Origin: Bacteroidales bacterium
GTDB taxonomy: Bacteria; Bacteroidota; Bacteroidia; Bacteroidales; F082
Direction: 5' to 3'
Length of the DNA: 64,000 bases
Assembly: GCA_015709215.1 (NCBI GenBank)
Contig: JACCQN010000005.1
Span: 32,806 to 96,805 of the forward strand
Part shown: piece by piece, positions 28,491 to 37,774 of the stretch
Position numbering within the stretch: position 1 is the first letter of the stretch
How the letters are laid out: each line of letters begins with the position of its first letter
Program-made: the position numbers and the translations under genes
The notes under the pieces: model-generated
Databases searched by the model: none
What the model saw: only the letters and a program-made list of their open reading frames with translations
What the model was told of the DNA's origin: nothing

Positions 28491-29786
28491 TTATCTATTT
28501 TTAAAATCTTCCAGGGCTGAGGTATAAACTTCTTTTACTTTAGCAGCGGCGTGCTCCCATTTGAGGTTTTCCACCTCTTGTTTGCCATATTTGATAAAAT
28601 CCTCACTGAGTGCCTGATAATGACACAAACCATAGATGGCATCGGCAAGTCCGTCGATGTCCCAAAAATCAACTTTAATGGCATGCTTCAAAATTTCAGA
28701 AACACCGGATTGTTTAGAAATGACAACCGGAACATTAGAACGCATGGCTTCGAGTGGCACAATACCAAAAGGCTCAGAAATAGATGGCATCACAAAAACA
28801 TCTGTCATGGCAAACATCTGATCCACATCATCGCCTTTCAGGAAACCGGTAAAATGAAATTTATGTCCAATCCGAAGTTGCGCCACACGCATCACCATAC
28901 GATGCAACAGATCGCCTGTTCCTGCCATCACAAAACGCACATTGTTATCTCTTTTCAGAATCTTATTGGCTGCTTCCACAAAATATTCAGGTCCTTTTTG
29001 AAAGGTAATCCGACCCAGAAAGGTCACCACTTTTTCTTTGATCTGCTTTTCTGCATCAGACAGTTCCTTTTCTTTAGGATCAACGGCATTGTGGACGGTG
29101 ACTACTTTGGAAGGGTCAATACCGTAGCGTTCAATCACGATACGACGGGTAAGATTACTTACAGTTATCACGCGATCAGCCGCTTCCATGCCACGTTTTT
29201 CAATGGCATACACATCAGAGTTGATGTTTTCGCCGGAGCGATCAAATTCTGTAGCATGCATATGCACCACCAAAGGCTTTCCAGTGGTTTCTTTAGCCGC
29301 AATACCAGCTAAATAAGTAAGCCAGTCGTGTGCATGGATAACATCAAAATCCTGTTTGGTTGCTATGGCACTTCCAACGAGTGCATAGCGTGCCACTTCT
29401 TCCATCAGGTTGAGGCCGTATTTGCCCGAAAACTCATATTTCTGAGAAAAAACCTTGCTCTTGAAGTTTTCGCTGGCACGTTTTTCCAACTCAGTCACTT
29501 TGTTAAATTCTTCCGGACCAACATAAGGAATGATATTGGAACCCACTTCCATGTATTGCACCCTGTCCCAGTATTCGCGTTCTTCATCAATTTCCAGATT
29601 AATAGTTACTTCACTGGCATTAACAATGCGCACAGCTTCCTGGTTTTCGTCGCCGTAGGCTTTTGGAACCACAAAAATGATGTCGGTATCATGTTTTACC
29701 AGTCCTTTTGTCAATCCAAAGCAGGCAGTTCCGAGCCCGCCGGTGATGTGAGGTGGAAATTCCCAACCGAACATAAGTATTTTCAT
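28491..29786 (-). CDS. GT4 family glycosyltransferase (glycogen/starch-synthase-like)
   Basis: A 431-residue GT-B enzyme. I start it at ATG 29786 (MKILMFGWEFPPHITGGLG), which is where family members begin; a longer frame from 29852 would overlap the preceding gene and adds unrelated residues. The N-lobe has the GGLG glycine loop and HAHDWLTY; the C-lobe has GRITFQKGPEYF and the E-x7-E block SISEPFGIVPLEAM. Such enzymes transfer glucose from a nucleotide sugar. In this position, 11 bp after the debranching-enzyme gene, it probably helps build the same storage glucan. The donor (ADP- or UDP-glucose) is not evident. Confidence 0.88.
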   Translation of the reverse strand: MKILMFGWEFPPHITGGLGTACFGLTKGLVKHDTDIIFVVPKAYGDENQEAVRIVNASEVTINLEIDEEREYWDRVQYMEVGSNIIPYVGPEEFNKVTELEKRASENFKSKVFSQKYEFSGKYGLNLMEEVARYALVGSAIATKQDFDVIHAHDWLTYLAGIAAKETTGKPLVVHMHATEFDRSGENINSDVYAIEKRGMEAADRVITVSNLTRRIVIERYGIDPSKVVTVHNAVDPKEKELSDAEKQIKEKVVTFLGRITFQKGPEYFVEAANKILKRDNNVRFVMAGTGDLLHRMVMRVAQLRIGHKFHFTGFLKGDDVDQMFAMTDVFVMPSISEPFGIVPLEAMRSNVPVVISKQSGVSEILKHAIKVDFWDIDGLADAIYGLCHYQALSEDFIKYGKQEVENLKWEHAAAKVKEVYTSALEDFKNR

Positions 29787-29797
29787 AGGGTGTCGTT

Positions 29798-31744
29798 TTA
29801 TTGGTTTTGCTGGATAAGGTAGTTCAAACGAAGCAAAGCTGCAACATTCCATGCCTGCGAAATAGCTCCTCTTGCGGCATGGGGCGGGTCGCCATCGTAA
29901 ACCTCTGAAACTGAGCCTAGTCCGCTTTCGTGCATAACTTCCTCAAAGTTGTGATAGAGTTCTTCAATAAAAGGAAGCGCCCCCTTGCCATGAAGTTTGA
30001 GCCAGGCTTCTGCGAAATGATCGATCAGCCACGGAAATACAGTTCCCTGATGGTAGGCATGGTCTCTTTCCTCCTGATTGCCCCAGAGAATCCCTTTATA
30101 TTTCGGGTTTTTGGGCGAAAGACTTCGCAATCCTCTTGTAGTAAGTAATTCGGAGCGAACAGTATTAAGTATTTTAGCTTTAATCTCGTCGCCCAGCGGA
30201 CTAAAAGGCAAAGAAACAGCAAAAAGCATATTTGGCCGAACGGAGAAGTCTTTCTTATTGTCATTTACAACATCAGCCATGCGCGAATTTTCTGCATCCC
30301 AAAATACTTCAACAAAAGCATTCTGGATGATTGACGGGAGATTTTTCCACTGTTTAATAAACGACTCGTCTTTGGCCTCAGCAGCAAAATCAAGCGCCAT
30401 CCGAACGGCATTATACCAAAGGGCATTCACTTCAACGGCAAGTCCGTCGCGTGGTGTAACTGCTTTGCCTTTCGAAACAACATCCATCCAAGTGAGTGCC
30501 TGACCATTTTCTCCGGCGTGGATCAAGCCATTTTGGAGCATCCGGATATTATAAACCGTACCATTGCGATAGTTGTCCAGAATTATGATGAGCGTGCTGC
30601 CATATGTTTTCCAGATGAATTTTTTGCTTTTTCCACTAATCTCATGATATTGCTGAAGCGTCCAGAAAAACCATAGTGGAGCATCCACAGCTGCAAATGC
30701 TTCGGGGTTTCGCCTGTTGAAGTTCGGAAAAAGCGGACCTTGCATGCTTTGAATCATGGTATCGAGCACGGCTTTGAAACTTTTTTCGTCATTCCGAGTC
30801 AGGGTTATTCCTGGAAGGGCAATAAATGTGTCGCGACCCCAAGTCCCAAACCATGGGAAACCAGCCATTAATGTGGTTTTATCGGAGCTTTTAACAATAA
30901 ATTGTTCAGCTGCATTGAGCAAACAATTTTTAAAATTATTCCGTGGAGTACGTTTCTTAATTTCAGCAGAAAACTGTTGTTTAAATCGTTCTGGTTCTTT
31001 AGCTTCCAGCCCGGCCGACACGATGACACTTTCACCTTTTTTGAGTGGCATTTCAAAAAATCCGGGGACCAATAAGTCTTCCTGATATGCAAATCCACGC
31101 TCTTTTTCGCGGATGTATTCTATATTGAAATACCAGTCGGGGACATGAGTATATTCATTTGCCTTTGAAAGCTGGAAAAATAGTGGCGAATAGCCCGGAT
31201 ACATTTGCCAGCGAGCACCATTTTTTATAGCTTCATATTTTGTATTGGCATCATAGTTTGCTCTGGTTAATTCATGAACATTTCTGAATGCCAGAAAGGG
31301 TTTTAACCTCAAAGTCGTTTTGCTGTGTGCATCAAGCAAAGTGTAACGAATCATTATCCTTGATTCAGTCTGTGCAAAAATCATTTCCTTGCTAAGTACA
31401 ACACCACCAACACGATAGGTGATTTTTGGGATGGGTTCAGCAGTAAATTCACGAAGGTATTTATGGCCTTTAGGCTCAAAATGTCCGTTGGGATACATGT
31501 GTAAACCAAAATTAAAGGCTTCGTTGTGTTGAATAATAGTTTCGTCAAGAGCAGAGAGTAAAACGTGATTATCCTGATCCAGCCAGGGTTGGGGTACCAC
31601 AAGCAGCCCATGGTATTTTCGTGTATTGCAGCCGGCTATGGAAGTGCTGGAATAGCCTCCTGCGCGGTTGCTGCGAAGCAGCTCATGCTGTAAAGCAAAT
31701 TCGAGGTTTACAAGTTGACTTTTTTCGAAGGATATATAACTCAT
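29798..31744 (-). CDS. Glycogen debranching enzyme (amylo-alpha-1,6-glucosidase)
   Basis: A 648-residue protein. The N-terminal GDE_N beta domain includes LLRSNRAGGYSSTSIAG near 23-39 and KYHGLLVVPQP. The C-terminal (alpha/alpha)6 domain has the signature GFPWFGTWGRDTFIALPG near 297-314 and a later block GSVSEVYDGDPPHAARGAIS near the end. It hydrolyses alpha-1,6 branch stubs in glycogen. The gene is the first of the leftward operon debranching enzyme-GT4-GH57-synthase/phosphorylase, with a promoter box 45 bp upstream of its ATG. Length agrees with bacterial GDE of this type. Confidence 0.92.
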   Translation of the reverse strand: MSYISFEKSQLVNLEFALQHELLRSNRAGGYSSTSIAGCNTRKYHGLLVVPQPWLDQDNHVLLSALDETIIQHNEAFNFGLHMYPNGHFEPKGHKYLREFTAEPIPKITYRVGGVVLSKEMIFAQTESRIMIRYTLLDAHSKTTLRLKPFLAFRNVHELTRANYDANTKYEAIKNGARWQMYPGYSPLFFQLSKANEYTHVPDWYFNIEYIREKERGFAYQEDLLVPGFFEMPLKKGESVIVSAGLEAKEPERFKQQFSAEIKKRTPRNNFKNCLLNAAEQFIVKSSDKTTLMAGFPWFGTWGRDTFIALPGITLTRNDEKSFKAVLDTMIQSMQGPLFPNFNRRNPEAFAAVDAPLWFFWTLQQYHEISGKSKKFIWKTYGSTLIIILDNYRNGTVYNIRMLQNGLIHAGENGQALTWMDVVSKGKAVTPRDGLAVEVNALWYNAVRMALDFAAEAKDESFIKQWKNLPSIIQNAFVEVFWDAENSRMADVVNDNKKDFSVRPNMLFAVSLPFSPLGDEIKAKILNTVRSELLTTRGLRSLSPKNPKYKGILWGNQEERDHAYHQGTVFPWLIDHFAEAWLKLHGKGALPFIEELYHNFEEVMHESGLGSVSEVYDGDPPHAARGAISQAWNVAALLRLNYLIQQNQ

Positions 31745-31788
31745 GGCGACTACGTTATTGCAAGGATTGCTTTATATGTTAGTTGTGA

Positions 31789-31796
31789 CAAAAATA
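31789..31796 (-). promoter_or_regulatory. Candidate -7 promoter box for the glucan operon
   Basis: On the reverse strand this reads TATTTTTG, 45 bp before the GDE ATG; TTGAC lies about 23 nt further upstream. Confidence 0.4.
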
Positions 31797-31896
31797 GTTA
31801 TTTTCCCGCTTGTTTCAGTCAATTTTTCAAACTATTAATTTGAGATCAAATGATTATAATACAAGCTATTTGAGCCAGTTTGATTAATTTTTATAC

Positions 31897-31904
31897 TAAA
31901 TTTG
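31897..31904 (+). promoter_or_regulatory. Candidate -7 box for the large S9 peptidase gene
   Basis: TAAATTTG matches TAnnTTTG 53 bp before the ATG at 31957; no well-spaced -33 element. Confidence 0.35.
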
Positions 31905-31956
31905 TTACTGCAATTTTATTTTCAAATGCTTGTGCTTACCTATTTAATTTCATACT

Positions 31957-34737
31957 ATGACTAAGCAAATACTTGGATTCTTGTTTTTAACCCTGTTTCT
32001 TATTCAATTTTCTATTGCTCAGAACTGTGAAAAATTGGGTCATAAGGCTCATGATAAATGGTTTGTTTTGGACAATATGAAGTTATCCAACGATGGCACA
32101 ATTGCTGTTTATGAGCGAAATCCTTACCAAGGCGATGGTGTTTTAATAGTTCAACAGCTGAGTAAATTGACAGCTGTTGATACGATTCCCCGGGCAAAAA
32201 AGGCAACAATAAGTCAGGGTTCCGCTGGACTGGCATTTGCGATATATCCTCCTTATGACACAGTGAAAAGATTGAAGATTAAAGGAGTAAAGAAGGATGA
32301 ATTACCAAAAGATAGTATGGGAGTTTTCCTTTTTGCCAACAGAACACTTGAAAAAATACCGCAGGTGAAATCGTTTCAATTTCCCGATAAACATGGAAAT
32401 GTTCTGGTTTGGCTTCACGAATCAGGTTATGAACCAGAGCAGGATCAAGTGGCCGATAGTTTGAAACCAAAAAAGAAAAAGGCCAAAAAGGATGATCCGG
32501 TGTGGATGGGTATTTGGGATTTGGAGAAAAATAAAAGACAATCAATTAAAAATGTTAAACAAACATCCCTGGCCGAAATGGGGAGCGCACTCTTTTATGC
32601 TCAGAAACCAAATGATACCATCGATTCTTTGGCTTTGTACCGTTTTGATCTAGAATCCTGGACTTCAAAATGGCTTTTTTCACTGAGAGGTGAGATTGAG
32701 CAGTTTCAGGCTGATAAAATGGGAGATCAATTGGCTTTGGTAGTGACAAAAGATACTATTAAACGAAAGGTTTATCAACTGACTTATTGGAGTACTCATA
32801 ATGATGATATTCAACAAATTGATACTGTTTTTAATGCCATGCCTGAAGGTTTTCACGTAAGCCCGTATGCCAGGCCTGCTTTTAGCGATGATCAACAGCT
32901 ACTCTACCTGGGCATGGCACCAAAGCCATTACCTGAAGTAAAAGATAGCCTGACAGATGATGAAAAAGTGCGTATTGATATTTGGAATTGGAAAGATCAG
33001 CAGCTTCAAAGTCAGCAAATAAAGCAACTTGATCGGGAGAAGAAAAGGAGTTATCTGGCTGCTTTTTATCCAGCTGATAACAAACTTATTCCATTAGCCA
33101 GTAAGGACATTCCGGATGTCCGATTTGATGCACAACTAAATCCGGTTTTTTTATTGGGAAGTTCAGATGACAACTATGAATATCTTAATAGCTGGGAACA
33201 AACACGTTATGCTGATTATTATCGCATAAACAGATTGAACGGCGATACGGTCAAACTGCTTTCGAAGGCAAATTCGATTGTAAGCCTGAGTCCAAAAGGT
33301 GATTTTTTGTTGTTCTACGATCGTCTTGATAGCAGTTGGTACAGCAAGGAAATAGCAACAGCAAATATTATTTTATTGGCGAACAAAACGAAAGATATTT
33401 TTTATGATGCCGAAAATGATGTGCCTAACGAATCTGGCCCCTTAGGGTTGATTGGTTGGACTGAAGATGGAAAAGCATTGGTTTATAGCGCTTATGGCAT
33501 CTGGCAGCTGGATCCGGCTTCGCCTGAGCAGTGTAAAAGAATTTTGGGAAAAGAATCAGCAAAACACATGCGATACACCTATCTTAGAACTGACCCGGAT
33601 GAAAAATATCTGCCGAAAACTATGTTGCTCAGCGTTTTTGACAAGGACACCAAGCAATCAGGCTTTGCCCGATTCAATCGTGCACGCGAAAAACTGGCAG
33701 TGCTGCATACGGAAGATGCCAGATTATCAGGACTGATAAAAGCTAAAAATGCTGAAACCTGGCTTTTCAGGAGTGAATCATTCATTGCTTTTCCTGATTA
33801 TTATCTGACTCACAAAAACTGGAAGAAAATCGCTCGTATTACGGATGCCAATCCCCAGCAACAAAATTATTGTTGGGGAAGTGTCGAAATTGTTTCATGG
33901 GTTTCCTATGCCAATGATTCGCTGGATGGCCTGATGTATCTGCCGGCTGGTTACAAGGACGATGGAAGCTATCCCGTTTTAGTTTATTTTTATGAACGCA
34001 ACAGCGATAATTTGCATCGTCATTATGCACCTAAACCATCTCGATCGGTAATTAATTTTAGCGATTATACCTCAAGAGGTTATGGGGTTTTTGTTCCGGA
34101 TATTGTTTATCGCATTGGCGAACCCGGACAAAGTGCTTATGATGCCATCATGAGCGGTGTGGATGCAATTTTGAAGCAATATCCAGGACTCGACAGCACC
34201 CGCATGGGATTGCAGGGGCAGAGCTGGGGAGGCTATCAAACTGCCTGGCTGATTACCCGCACCGATCGTTTTAAAGCTGCGATGGCAGGAGCTCCAGTGA
34301 GCAATATGACCAGTGCTTATGGCGGAATTCGTTGGGGAAGTGGCATGGTGAGGGCTTTTCAGTATGAAGACGGTCAAAGCCGCATAGGTAAGGATCTTTG
34401 GAGTGATTTGGATGCGTATATTGAAAATTCACCCTTGTTTTATGCCGACAAAGTGAATACACCACTCTTGATGATGCACAATGACGAGGATGGCGCAGTG
34501 CCATGGTATCAGGGGATAGAATATTTTACGGCTTTACGGAGGCTGCAAAAACCAGTATGGATGCTGGTTTACAACGGCGCTCCGCATAATCTGAGTCGTT
34601 TTGCCGATACCCGGGATTTTACCTTGAGATTAGAACAGTTTTTTGATCACTTTTTGATGGGAGCGCCCGAGCCCAAATGGATGAGTGAAGGGGTTAAAGC
34701 CATCGACAAAGGAAGGGAGTTTGGGTTTGGATACTAA
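31957..34737 (+). CDS. Secreted S9 family peptidase (DPP-like)
   Basis: A 926-residue protein with a signal peptide ending SIAQ (about 21). Residues 30-650 form a long beta-propeller-like region with a Lys-rich insertion (KPKKKKAKKDD near 170). The C-terminal hydrolase domain (about 660-910) carries Ser756 in GLQGQSWGGY, Asp845 in NDEDGAVPW and His877 in GAPHNL, a complete S9 triad. It is likely a periplasmic or surface peptidase that trims peptides for uptake. It is larger than prolyl oligopeptidases (about 700), the excess being in the propeller. Its stop overlaps the converging mscS-like gene by 4 bp. Confidence 0.88.
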   Translation: MTKQILGFLFLTLFLIQFSIAQNCEKLGHKAHDKWFVLDNMKLSNDGTIAVYERNPYQGDGVLIVQQLSKLTAVDTIPRAKKATISQGSAGLAFAIYPPYDTVKRLKIKGVKKDELPKDSMGVFLFANRTLEKIPQVKSFQFPDKHGNVLVWLHESGYEPEQDQVADSLKPKKKKAKKDDPVWMGIWDLEKNKRQSIKNVKQTSLAEMGSALFYAQKPNDTIDSLALYRFDLESWTSKWLFSLRGEIEQFQADKMGDQLALVVTKDTIKRKVYQLTYWSTHNDDIQQIDTVFNAMPEGFHVSPYARPAFSDDQQLLYLGMAPKPLPEVKDSLTDDEKVRIDIWNWKDQQLQSQQIKQLDREKKRSYLAAFYPADNKLIPLASKDIPDVRFDAQLNPVFLLGSSDDNYEYLNSWEQTRYADYYRINRLNGDTVKLLSKANSIVSLSPKGDFLLFYDRLDSSWYSKEIATANIILLANKTKDIFYDAENDVPNESGPLGLIGWTEDGKALVYSAYGIWQLDPASPEQCKRILGKESAKHMRYTYLRTDPDEKYLPKTMLLSVFDKDTKQSGFARFNRAREKLAVLHTEDARLSGLIKAKNAETWLFRSESFIAFPDYYLTHKNWKKIARITDANPQQQNYCWGSVEIVSWVSYANDSLDGLMYLPAGYKDDGSYPVLVYFYERNSDNLHRHYAPKPSRSVINFSDYTSRGYGVFVPDIVYRIGEPGQSAYDAIMSGVDAILKQYPGLDSTRMGLQGQSWGGYQTAWLITRTDRFKAAMAGAPVSNMTSAYGGIRWGSGMVRAFQYEDGQSRIGKDLWSDLDAYIENSPLFYADKVNTPLLMMHNDEDGAVPWYQGIEYFTALRRLQKPVWMLVYNGAPHNLSRFADTRDFTLRLEQFFDHFLMGAPEPKWMSEGVKAIDKGREFGFGY

Positions 34738-36032
34738 TTCAGCTGACTGGTTTCAGGCTTTACTAATTTTTGCAATTGATCTGTAAGCTTGTTGATACTG
34801 CCATCTGATGGTGCCTGGAAAACACGTAGGTCAAATTTTGGAACAACGGCCAAAATATGATCAAAAATATCACTTTGAAGTGCTTCGTATTCTACCCAGG
34901 CCTTGTTTTTGCTGAACACATAAACTTCAATAGGAATCCCGAGTTCAGTAGGTTGAAGATGGCGAACTATCAAAGTCATGTCTTGATTTACGCGGGGATG
35001 ATTTTCAAAATAAATTCGCAGATAAGCCCTGAAAACACCCAGGTTTGTTTGTCTCCTTCCGTTGACTAAAGTAGAAGTATCTATTTTATTTTCAGTATTA
35101 TAGGATTCAATTTCTTGTTCTTTGTCCGAAATATATTTTGAGATTAGCTGATATTGTTTATACTTTTCAAGCATTTCGGCCGTACAAAACTTCACGCTGT
35201 CCATATCGATCGAAATGTGTCGTTTGATTCTTCTCCCGCCAGATTCGGACATTCCTCTCCAATTGGTAAAATAATCGGAGACCATTGAATAAGTTGGAAT
35301 AGTGGTGATGGTTTTATCCCAGTTTTGCACTTTAACTGTGGTGAGTGTAATTTCGAGTACATCACCGTCAGCTCCATATTTTGGCATGCTGATCCAGTCG
35401 CCTATCCTCACCATATCGTTAAGCGTGAGTTGAATGCCTCCTACAAAACCCAATATTGGATCTTTAAAGATCAACATCAGAACTGCTGATAAGGTGCCAA
35501 GACCTAAAATAAGATTGCTCAGATTTTGTCCTATTAAAGTGGCAATGATTAATAGCCCTGCAACAATGTATAAAATGATCTTTAATACCTGCATCAATCC
35601 CTTGATGGGTTTGCTTTTTGATACCTCGAAAGTATTGTAAAGGTCATTGATCGAAGTGATTACAGCGTCAAGCATAAAGGCAATCACGAAAATAACATAC
35701 ACTTCAACGGCTTCCTGAACGAAGCTAAAAGTCTTTGGAAAACTTGGTAGTGTCTGTGGCGAAAATTCATTGATAATCCATGATGGAACAAGTAATGACG
35801 CCCTGGCAATTACTTTGTTACGAATCAGAATGTCATCAAAATTTGTTTTCGATCTTTTAATAAACTGATAGAGTGTTCTTTTAATGATATACCATGCCAG
35901 ATAATAACATGCAATGGCGATGATAATCAAACTGATAAAAGCAATGCTCTCGCTTAAGATACTAGCGTAATATTCACTCAAATTAATGCGCAGGGCAATT
36001 TTTTTAAATGTCTCTATAATCCAATCAAACAT
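34734..36032 (-). CDS. Mechanosensitive ion channel, MscS family (YbdG-like)
   Basis: A 432-residue inner-membrane protein. It has about five hydrophobic helices in residues 20-205, the last being the pore-lining helix of MscS proteins (LILGLGTLSAVLMLIFKDPILGF at about 175-197). A beta domain follows (NDMVRIGDWISMPKYGADGDV), then a soluble C-terminus. The length is nearer to YbdG/YnaI-like members than to short MscS. It would release solutes on osmotic downshock. It lies 20 bp after the unknown 234-residue gene, so both are probably on one transcript. Confidence 0.9.
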   Translation of the reverse strand: MFDWIIETFKKIALRINLSEYYASILSESIAFISLIIIAIACYYLAWYIIKRTLYQFIKRSKTNFDDILIRNKVIARASLLVPSWIINEFSPQTLPSFPKTFSFVQEAVEVYVIFVIAFMLDAVITSINDLYNTFEVSKSKPIKGLMQVLKIILYIVAGLLIIATLIGQNLSNLILGLGTLSAVLMLIFKDPILGFVGGIQLTLNDMVRIGDWISMPKYGADGDVLEITLTTVKVQNWDKTITTIPTYSMVSDYFTNWRGMSESGGRRIKRHISIDMDSVKFCTAEMLEKYKQYQLISKYISDKEQEIESYNTENKIDTSTLVNGRRQTNLGVFRAYLRIYFENHPRVNQDMTLIVRHLQPTELGIPIEVYVFSKNKAWVEYEALQSDIFDHILAVVPKFDLRVFQAPSDGSINKLTDQLQKLVKPETSQLN

Positions 36033-36052
36033 TGTGAGTGTAAGAGTTTAAT

Positions 36053-36757
36053 TTATAAATACTTGATGGCTTCTAAATATTTCTCGTGGATAAAAATTAA
36101 TTTGCCCTGACAGCTTTCTTCGTCATAAATTCGTACCAGGTCGAGTACGCCATCTTTGTCGTATAATGTTGTTAAGGCTGCATCAAAATTATTGTCATCA
36201 ACATTATGTTTGATACTCGAGGTAATTTTTTCAAAGGAATTCCACCTCAGTTGAAGCGGCAGGTTGAGGTAATACAGCTCTTTCCAGTTTTGGTCGTGCC
36301 AAATTCCTTCGCTCACTTTTTCCAGCATAAAGTATTTAGTAATCTTAATTATTGATTCATAATTATTTACTTTGCGATTTTTGATGAATTCCAGGCCTAA
36401 ATCCTGAAAGGCACTTATCAGTTCGCCAACTAAATTGTAGGGCAGATATTTTAATCGGATCACACCGGTCGGCTTGTTATAAAGGTTGATTAATCCGGGA
36501 GCTCCGTCAAAAAAATGTGGAAAATTCTGCTTCACTTGTTTGATACTTCGGATGATTCTATCGCCACTATAAATGTTTTTTGTTACCAGAAAAAGCGATT
36601 TAGGGTCAGTACGATCCGGAACTGTTGTGCCATGATAACCCGGAAAGGGGTGCAGTGATTCCAAAACCAAAGCAGATGAATGGGTTTCATGCTCAACGGA
36701 GGCCAGATTTTCTCTTTTAGAAATATTGCCAATGGAGGATAATGTTTGGATTTCCAT
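36053..36757 (-). CDS. Hypothetical protein, 234 residues
   Basis: I do not recognise this family. The product is soluble with no signal peptide, membrane helix or Cys cluster. A Pro/Gly-rich segment near 35-50 (LHPFPGYHGTTVPD) is followed by alternating helices and strands, including VRLKYLPYNLVGELISAF-like hydrophobic blocks and a Trp-rich patch (IWHDQNWKELYY) near 150-161. It lies 76 bp after the TPMT-like gene and 20 bp before an MscS channel on the same strand, so it may be co-expressed with the channel. No function is proposed. Confidence 0.65.
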   Translation of the reverse strand: MEIQTLSSIGNISKRENLASVEHETHSSALVLESLHPFPGYHGTTVPDRTDPKSLFLVTKNIYSGDRIIRSIKQVKQNFPHFFDGAPGLINLYNKPTGVIRLKYLPYNLVGELISAFQDLGLEFIKNRKVNNYESIIKITKYFMLEKVSEGIWHDQNWKELYYLNLPLQLRWNSFEKITSSIKHNVDDNNFDAALTTLYDKDGVLDLVRIYDEESCQGKLIFIHEKYLEAIKYL

Positions 36758-36833
36758 GATATTCGAACTTTAAGGTTGTTTTAATAAAACAATTGCAGAG
36801 CGAATATACAGTAATCTGGATGGATTATCCAAA

Positions 36834-37439
36834 TCATTTTTTTTGAAAGATAAAAAACAACTCTCTTCCATCTCGCGGTTTTATTGAATTATAGGCGTCT
36901 TCAAATTTTTTAAATAAAAAATAAGGCTGAAACACTTCAACGTATTTTTCGGGCGTATCCGCAAAAGGAGGATACTTCTGTCCGAAATCATGGTTAAAAA
37001 GTAATCCGGTGTACTTTCCGCCCGATGTTAAAAGGTTGCTGATCTTTTTTGCAATTTCGGGCCAGTTTATTGGCGGGAAGGAGCTTAAAAATGTTTGCTC
37101 CAGTATCAGGTCAAATTGGCGATTTATCAAAAAAAAGTCATTAGGCATAACGTGATCTTCAGGAAAAGTAGGGCAGTTTTCTTTAAATTTCTTGACGGCT
37201 TCAACAGAAAAATCGAGGTAAAAAACATTTTCAAATCCTTGATCCAAAAGGTATTTCACTTCCCATCCTTTTCCTGCTCCCGGCACAAGGATTTGGATTT
37301 TTTTATCTTCCAGCTGATCAATGTATGCCTTAATGGGCGGAGAAACATAACCCATATCCCAGCCTTGTTTGGGGAGGTTATATTTTTCTTCCCAATAAGT
37401 TGGATTGTTGATTTTAAATAAATTGTTGTCCTTTTTCAA
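36834..37439 (-). CDS. TPMT-like SAM-dependent methyltransferase (TTG start)
   Basis: A 201-residue protein of the thiopurine S-methyltransferase family. It begins with the family's [15 protein letters not shown] block near 16-30, then the SAM-binding strand [12 protein letters not shown] (about 49-60), YLDFS near 73-77 and [10 protein letters not shown] near 114-123. Substrates of bacterial members include selenium and sulphur compounds and small thiols. There is no ATG before the conserved N-terminus; TTG at 37439 overlaps the yciH stop as TTGA, so translation is probably coupled. The methyltransferase call is strong; the substrate is unknown. Confidence 0.85.
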   Translation of the reverse strand: MKKDNNLFKINNPTYWEEKYNLPKQGWDMGYVSPPIKAYIDQLEDKKIQILVPGAGKGWEVKYLLDQGFENVFYLDFSVEAVKKFKENCPTFPEDHVMPNDFFLINRQFDLILEQTFLSSFPPINWPEIAKKISNLLTSGGKYTGLLFNHDFGQKYPPFADTPEKYVEVFQPYFLFKKFEDAYNSIKPRDGRELFFIFQKK

Positions 37440-37774
37440 CCGCCTGCTTTTTTTGTTTGGCGATAGCCATTTTTGATCAGGATGGCAAGCACCTTTTCTC
37501 TAAAATCTCCCTGAATAATTATTTCGCCATCTTTTACGCTTCCTCCTGTACCGCAGGCACTTTTGAGTGTTTTTCCGAGCGTATTTAAGTCGGCAGGGTC
37601 ACCTGTAAAACCGGTGATGAGGGTTACCTGTTTACCTCCTCGCTGTTTGCGATCGAGCATCACCCGTAATTTTTGCTCTGATGGCGCTGGGGTATGCAGG
37701 GGCTCGTTTTCGGATTCAACAGGAAAATCAGGATTGGTGGAATAAACGACTTGTTCGGTGTTTCTTTTCTTCAT
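37436..37774 (-). CDS. yciH: SUI1/YciH-like translation factor
   Basis: A 112-residue protein. Residues 1-35 are a variable, Pro/Glu-rich leader. Residues 36-108 form a SUI1/eIF1-like domain ([15 protein letters not shown] near 42-56, [21 protein letters not shown] near 71-91, and [10 protein letters not shown] at the end). Bacterial YciH resembles eIF1 and is linked to start-site fidelity. The gene overlaps the end of the lipid kinase gene by 47 bp in another frame, and its stop overlaps the methyltransferase start. The unusually long overlap is supported because both frames encode conserved domains. Confidence 0.88.
   Translation of the reverse strand: MKKRNTEQVVYSTNPDFPVESENEPLHTPAPSEQKLRVMLDRKQRGGKQVTLITGFTGDPADLNTLGKTLKSACGTGGSVKDGEIIIQGDFREKVLAILIKNGYRQTKKAGG

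Noticed and set aside
28551..29312. 253-codon frame on the plus strand opposite the GT4 gene
   Set aside because: It is antisense to a well-conserved glycosyltransferase and its product (His/Phe/Ile-rich) matches no recognisable family.
29787..29852. N-terminal extension of the GT4 gene
   Set aside because: The added residues overlap the end of the debranching-enzyme gene and do not resemble any GT4 N-terminus; MKILMFGWEFPPH is the natural start.
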